From Lachnospiraceae bacterium (GTDB lineage Bacteria; Bacillota; Clostridia; Lachnospirales; Lachnospiraceae), in the NCBI GenBank assembly GCA_017539565.1, contig JAFYCS010000091.1:1-64000 (forward strand): a stretch of DNA of 64,000 bases. The letters run 5' to 3'. Within the stretch, counting starts at the first letter, position 1; the number at the start of each line of letters is the position of its first letter. This document shows, piece after piece, positions 60,368 to 64,000 of the stretch. The translations under genes were made by a program, and so were the position numbers. The notes under the pieces were generated by a model. The model was not told the origin of the DNA. It ran no database searches and saw nothing but the letters and a program-made list of their open reading frames with translations.

Positions 60368-61129
60368 TTATTTTCTGCCGACCACTTCCTGCGCCAGTCT
60401 GCGATATGCATCCGCGCCTGTGGACTTGCTGTCGTATACGGTAATGGGCTGTCCGAAGCTGGGCGCTTCCGACAGACGGACATTTCTGGGGATCTTTGTC
60501 TGATATACTTTATCGGGGAAGTGGGAAGTAACATTCTCTACCACTTCAGCGGAAAGCAGGGTACGGCTGTCATACATGGTAAACACTATACCCTCCAGAT
60601 CCAGTGCGGGATTTAAACGCTCCTTGACCAGATTGACGGTCTGTATCAGATCGGAAAGTCCCTCCAGGGCCAGGTACTCACACTGGATAGGCACTATCAC
60701 GGAATTGGCTGTTGTGAGCGCATTAAGAGTAAGGGTAGTAAGCGCGGGAGGACAATCGATGATCACATAATCAAAATCATCCTTAATAAACTCTATTTCC
60801 TTACTTAAAATGAACTCTTTATTCTCTATGCCTATAAGCTCTATCTCGGCAGCCGCAAGGTTGACATTGGCCGGTATCACGGAGATATTGGGCATTACGT
60901 CCCTGATGATACACTCTCCTATAGATACCTCCTGCAGCAGCAGTTCGTAGATAGTATTCTCCTGTTCTACTTTATTTATAGAGAGACCACTGGTCGCATT
61001 GCCCTGGGGATCCGTATCTATGAGCAAAACGCGCTTTCCCAGCTCGGCCAGGCAGGCTGTCAGGTTGACTGCAGTTGTTGTCTTGCCGACCCCGCCTTTC
61101 TGATTTGTGATAGCGATTATTTTTTCCAT
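60368..61129 (-). CDS. ParA/Soj-family ATPase
   Basis: 253 residues, full-length ParA-type ATPase: deviant Walker A KGGVGKTTTAVN (about 11-22), LLIDTDPQGNAT, and Walker B YVIIDCPPALTTL. Such ATPases segregate DNA or position large protein complexes. ParB/Spo0J is not next to it; instead it is immediately followed by a D,D-carboxypeptidase gene, so it may not be the chromosomal Soj. AAGGGGAAAA precedes the ATG. Confidence 0.92.
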   Translation of the reverse strand: MEKIIAITNQKGGVGKTTTAVNLTACLAELGKRVLLIDTDPQGNATSGLSINKVEQENTIYELLLQEVSIGECIIRDVMPNISVIPANVNLAAAEIELIGIENKEFILSKEIEFIKDDFDYVIIDCPPALTTLTLNALTTANSVIVPIQCEYLALEGLSDLIQTVNLVKERLNPALDLEGIVFTMYDSRTLLSAEVVENVTSHFPDKVYQTKIPRNVRLSEAPSFGQPITVYDSKSTGADAYRRLAQEVVGRK

Positions 61130-61242
61130 TTTTTCCCCTTCTTAAAAACAAACATACTGCATATATTTTCCAATGTTACGGATCAAAAATCAAGTCCAAG
61201 ATTTAGGCCTCAAACCACTATATCTTGTATGATCTGCAGTCA

Positions 61243-61271
61243 TTGACGCTGTTTTTTCCATATGCTAAAAT
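61243..61271 (+). promoter_or_regulatory. strong promoter next to the start of the EAL-protein gene
   Basis: TTGACG (61243-61248) and TAAAAT (61266-61271) are 17 bases apart, 10 of 12 matches. Nine bases separate the -10 box from ATG 61281 and there is no ribosome site, so the message is probably leaderless. Confidence 0.7.
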
Positions 61272-61280
61272 AAGCTTAAT

Positions 61281-63230
61281 ATGACAGATGGCCTACTCTA
61301 TAATCCACATTATTGTATAGCATCCGCAGGTGCGACGTGTATATTGCTGATCGTGTTTTTCATGAAGCGCAATTACTCCCTGCGCTCAAACAGGATCTTT
61401 TTTGTGATGCTTATAGACAGCCTTCTTTCTTCTCTGATAAATATCGTTACTTTTTATACGATATCTTTTCCCGAAAGATACCCCATGTGGTTTAATTATT
61501 CCAGTAACATGGTTTATCTGATCCTGTATAATTTCATGGGTGTTCTGTTCCTGCTGTATGTAGACAGTAAGACCAAAATAGGATCGATAAAAAAGGTAAT
61601 GCTGTTGATAGGTGCGGCCGTAATAATTTACGATGCCTTCATGATCGTGACCACGCCTTTCACCAAATGGATCATATATTATGATGAAAACGGCAGATAC
61701 TGTCACGGAAGCATGATGAATTCCCTTTATGTGACGGCCTTTATCTGTGTTGCCATAGCTATTACCATCTTTATCGCAAAGCGCAAGATGTTCAACCATT
61801 ATCAGGTTCTGTCCATTATGTTCTTTGCGATCGGCGTGTTCTTTGCCATACTGTTCCAGATACATCACAGATCACATGTTATATCCAATTTCGTATGTAC
61901 CATGGTATTGTTCTTTATACATACCGCTTTTGAGAACCAGGCCTATTATCTCCACGGCGATACCCTCTGCTATAACCGCCGCGCTTTCATAAAGACCATC
62001 GACCAGTACCGTTACCGTAAAGAAAACTATCTGATGGCCATCATAAAGATCGACGACTTTGAAAACATCAAGCACTCCCTGGGACGAATGGGTGTCGACG
62101 ATCTGTCTGAACGAATCGCAGAACGTATCTGCCGTGAGTTCGGAAAGAGTGCTTATTATGTAGACTTAAACTGCTTTGCGGTTATCAAGATAGTTGCCAA
62201 TACCCACCAGCTCAGGGAACAGATAAAGGAATGCTTTACCACCAGCTTTATCCTCGAGATAGGTGATGATGAAGTGATACTGGATCTGGAGCCGGTAATA
62301 AGCTTTATAAATGTACACGGCGAAAATGTGGAAGGTTACGAGATGACCACCATCATCCAGAACACCGCAAACCGTTACTCGGATTCCGATTACACCATTC
62401 AGGAAAGCGACGAGCTGATCAAACCCATACGCCGCGAAAAGGAAGTTCTCCGTCTTATCGACAACGCCATCAAGAACGACGGCTTTATGGTCTATTACCA
62501 GCCCATACTTGATATCCGTTCCAGGACCTTTACCTGTTCGGAAGCCCTGATCCGTTTAAAAGATGAAAAGATGGGCTTTGTCGGACCGGAAGAGTTCATA
62601 CCCATCGCGGAAAAGAACGGCCGTATCCACGACATCGGCGATTACGTATTCCGTACCGTCTGCCGTTTCATCAAAGAAAACGACGTACTTTCAAAAGGAG
62701 TCAACTATATAGAGATCAACCTCTCTCCCGAGCAGTGCAACCGTATGGAACTGGCAAACCAGCTTATAGGCGTTGCCACCGAGTTCGGCGTGGACTTCCG
62801 CCAGATCAATCTGGAGATCACGGAAACTGCCGAGATGAAGAGTTACGGTATGGAAAGCGTTAATGAGCTGATAACCAACCTTCACAGCAAGGGCGTTACA
62901 TTCTCACTGGACGATTTCGGTTCAGGCTTTGCAGCTATCGATTATCTGATCAAGCTGCCCGTAGATATAGTCAAGATCGATAAAGGAATACTCTGGCAGG
63001 CTATGAACGATGAGGCCTCCATGAAGATATTAAAGAACACGATCCGCATGATCAAAGAGGTCGGCAAAAAGATCGTTGTTGAGGGTATAGAAACCAAGGA
63101 AATGGCTGATATACTCATAGCAAACGGCTGCGACTACCTGCAGGGTTATCTGTTCTCCAAACCTCTGCCGCCGGATGCTTATATTGAATTCATATCGGGA
63201 AAATGGGAAGAAGTAATGATCACCTATTAG
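61281..63230 (+). CDS. membrane EAL protein with degenerate GGDEF, probable c-di-GMP phosphodiesterase
   Basis: 649 residues. About seven hydrophobic helices cover residues 10-220. A GGDEF-like domain (about 225-385) lacks the motif altogether: VDLNCFAVIK stands at its place. The EAL domain (about 395-640) is complete, with CSEALIRL, EINLSPEQC, LEITETAEM, LDDFGSGFAAIDYL, IVKIDKGIL and VVEGIETKE. It should therefore degrade c-di-GMP. The downstream gene, 15 bases away, encodes a sugar-binding-fold protein whose paralogue at 24459 carries GGDEF, so a phosphodiesterase and a probable cyclase seem paired in one unit. No ribosome site precedes ATG 61281. Confidence 0.9.
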   Translation: MTDGLLYNPHYCIASAGATCILLIVFFMKRNYSLRSNRIFFVMLIDSLLSSLINIVTFYTISFPERYPMWFNYSSNMVYLILYNFMGVLFLLYVDSKTKIGSIKKVMLLIGAAVIIYDAFMIVTTPFTKWIIYYDENGRYCHGSMMNSLYVTAFICVAIAITIFIAKRKMFNHYQVLSIMFFAIGVFFAILFQIHHRSHVISNFVCTMVLFFIHTAFENQAYYLHGDTLCYNRRAFIKTIDQYRYRKENYLMAIIKIDDFENIKHSLGRMGVDDLSERIAERICREFGKSAYYVDLNCFAVIKIVANTHQLREQIKECFTTSFILEIGDDEVILDLEPVISFINVHGENVEGYEMTTIIQNTANRYSDSDYTIQESDELIKPIRREKEVLRLIDNAIKNDGFMVYYQPILDIRSRTFTCSEALIRLKDEKMGFVGPEEFIPIAEKNGRIHDIGDYVFRTVCRFIKENDVLSKGVNYIEINLSPEQCNRMELANQLIGVATEFGVDFRQINLEITETAEMKSYGMESVNELITNLHSKGVTFSLDDFGSGFAAIDYLIKLPVDIVKIDKGILWQAMNDEASMKILKNTIRMIKEVGKKIVVEGIETKEMADILIANGCDYLQGYLFSKPLPPDAYIEFISGKWEEVMITY

Positions 63231-63245
63231 AGAGGCATAATGATA

Positions 63246-64000
63246 ATGAAGAAAAAATTAGCTGTATTTGCAAACGGTTTCAGTATCGATTCCCTGCTTA
63301 ATGCACTGAAGGGCATCCGGCAGTTTGCTGCGGAAAAGGATTTTGATATCTTTGTCTTTATGAGCTTTGCTTCATACAGCGAAAACCGGTTCCTGAATCA
63401 GGGCGAGCTTAATATCTATAATCTGCCCCTGTTAGAGGATTTTGACGGTGTCATTGTTTTCTCCAATCATCTTAATTCCAATGAAACAGCAGTATCTCTC
63501 TGCAAAAAAGCCAGAGAACAGAAAATACCGGTAGTAAGCATAGGCATGCCTATAGAAGACATACCTTCGGTATGCATTTCAAATGAGACCGGCATGCGCG
63601 AACTGGTAACACATCTTATTGAAGAACACGGGGTAAAGCGTATCGTCTTTTTGGCCGGCACACCCGATCATGTGGACAGTAATGCCAGACTTGAGACCAC
63701 CAAAGCTGTACTTAAGGAACACGGTCTTGAGCTTAAAGAAGAAGATATACGCTACGGCGACTGGGGTAACACTCTGGCACGTGAGCTTGTCCAGGAATTT
63801 GTCAAAAAGAAGGAATTCCCGGACGCCCTTGTATGTGCAAACGATATAATGGCCCTGGCTGCAGCTACCGAGTTTAACCATTTTGGATATATGGTTCCCG
63901 ATGATATGATAATCACGGGATTTGATAATACCGCATATGGCAGGAATTACTATCCTGCGATTTCCACCGTCGATCAGAATTATAAGGAAATCGGATATAA
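63246..64000 (+). CDS. cytoplasmic sugar-binding-fold protein, paralogue of 24459-26339 (3' end outside window)
   Basis: The visible 251 codons form most of a type-I periplasmic-binding fold, beginning MKKKLAVFANGFS, without signal peptide or DNA-binding domain. It shares long blocks with the protein at 24459-26339: DFDIFVF, FASYS, QGELNIY, THLIE(E/D)HGVK, GTxDHVDS, CANDIMALA, TGFDN. By analogy the missing part should contain GGDEF, but that is inference. ATG 63246 is preferred (AGAGG 10 bases upstream, and agrees with the paralogue); ATG 63240 in the same frame is only 4 bases from AGAGG. It follows the EAL gene by 15 bases. Confidence 0.85.
   Translation, partial: MKKKLAVFANGFSIDSLLNALKGIRQFAAEKDFDIFVFMSFASYSENRFLNQGELNIYNLPLLEDFDGVIVFSNHLNSNETAVSLCKKAREQKIPVVSIGMPIEDIPSVCISNETGMRELVTHLIEEHGVKRIVFLAGTPDHVDSNARLETTKAVLKEHGLELKEEDIRYGDWGNTLARELVQEFVKKKEFPDALVCANDIMALAAATEFNHFGYMVPDDMIITGFDNTAYGRNYYPAISTVDQNYKEIGY

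Overview
The window reads as chromosomal DNA of a strictly anaerobic, motile, carbohydrate-fermenting Clostridia member, most likely a Lachnospiraceae (Butyrivibrio-like) bacterium. This rests on the gene content: [FeFe]-hydrogenase maturases HydE/HydG/HydF, a four-subunit pyruvate:ferredoxin oxidoreductase, acetate kinase, a flavodiiron protein, a giant 2-hydroxyacyl-CoA dehydratase-activase-type protein, a clostripain-family lipoprotein, several chemoreceptors, and many c-di-GMP proteins. I could not run a search, so the family assignment is inference. Genes are densely packed, no gap exceeds 300 bases, and I saw no tRNA, rRNA, CRISPR array, phage or transposase gene.

Layout. 1-8.3 kb (minus): a partial B12-binding radical SAM protein, an esterase, a soluble PAS-chemoreceptor, a receiver protein with CheX-like and c-di-GMP-effector-like N-terminal parts, acetate kinase and a PLP amino-acid decarboxylase. 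8.3-18.2 kb (minus): an unknown 838-residue membrane-anchored protein directly behind a complete F-type ATP synthase operon (atpZ-I-B-E-F-H-A-G-D-C), whose c subunit carries the sodium-binding residue set. 18.3-22.5 kb: a GGDEF/EAL membrane protein and a membrane chemoreceptor, separated by a palindromic element and a scrap of chemoreceptor sequence. 22.6-28.9 kb: a GH36-type alpha-galactosidase, then a two-gene unit (clostripain-like lipoprotein plus a cytoplasmic sugar-binding-fold/GGDEF fusion). 29-34.9 kb (plus): tex and hydE-hydG-hydF. 34.9-43 kb (minus): lipoprotein, patatin, the 1454-residue activase protein and a flavodiiron protein. 43-49.5 kb (minus): mutS2-response regulator-histidine kinase-proline/glutamine-rich membrane protein, bounded by a promoter and a terminator. 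49.6-51.5 kb (plus): a chemoreceptor signalling domain fused to a periplasmic-binding-protein fold. 51.5-58.3 kb (minus): two small membrane proteins, then a seven-gene unit (DUF308 protein, VYGPP-repeat lipoprotein, porC, porD, porA, porB, a CbiE/CbiT-like protein) between a strong promoter and a strong terminator. 58.3-61.1 kb (minus): ParA and a D,D-carboxypeptidase. 61.2-64 kb (plus): an EAL protein and a second sugar-binding-fold protein, paralogous to the one at 24-26 kb, cut by the window end.

How it fits together. Pyruvate oxidation (PorCDAB) gives acetyl-CoA and reduced ferredoxin. Acetate kinase makes ATP, a hydrogenase encoded elsewhere and matured by HydEFG disposes of electrons, and the ATP synthase probably couples to sodium. 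A second theme is sensing: three proteins place a periplasmic-binding-protein fold in the cytoplasm and wire it to GGDEF (24459-26339, probably 63246-end) or to a chemoreceptor signalling tip (49642-51519). They sit among EAL phosphodiesterases, chemoreceptors and a possible c-di-GMP-binding chemotaxis regulator. I regard this, the bounded por operon with its unknown partners, and a recurrent promoter-abuts-start-codon (leaderless) architecture as the most interesting signals.
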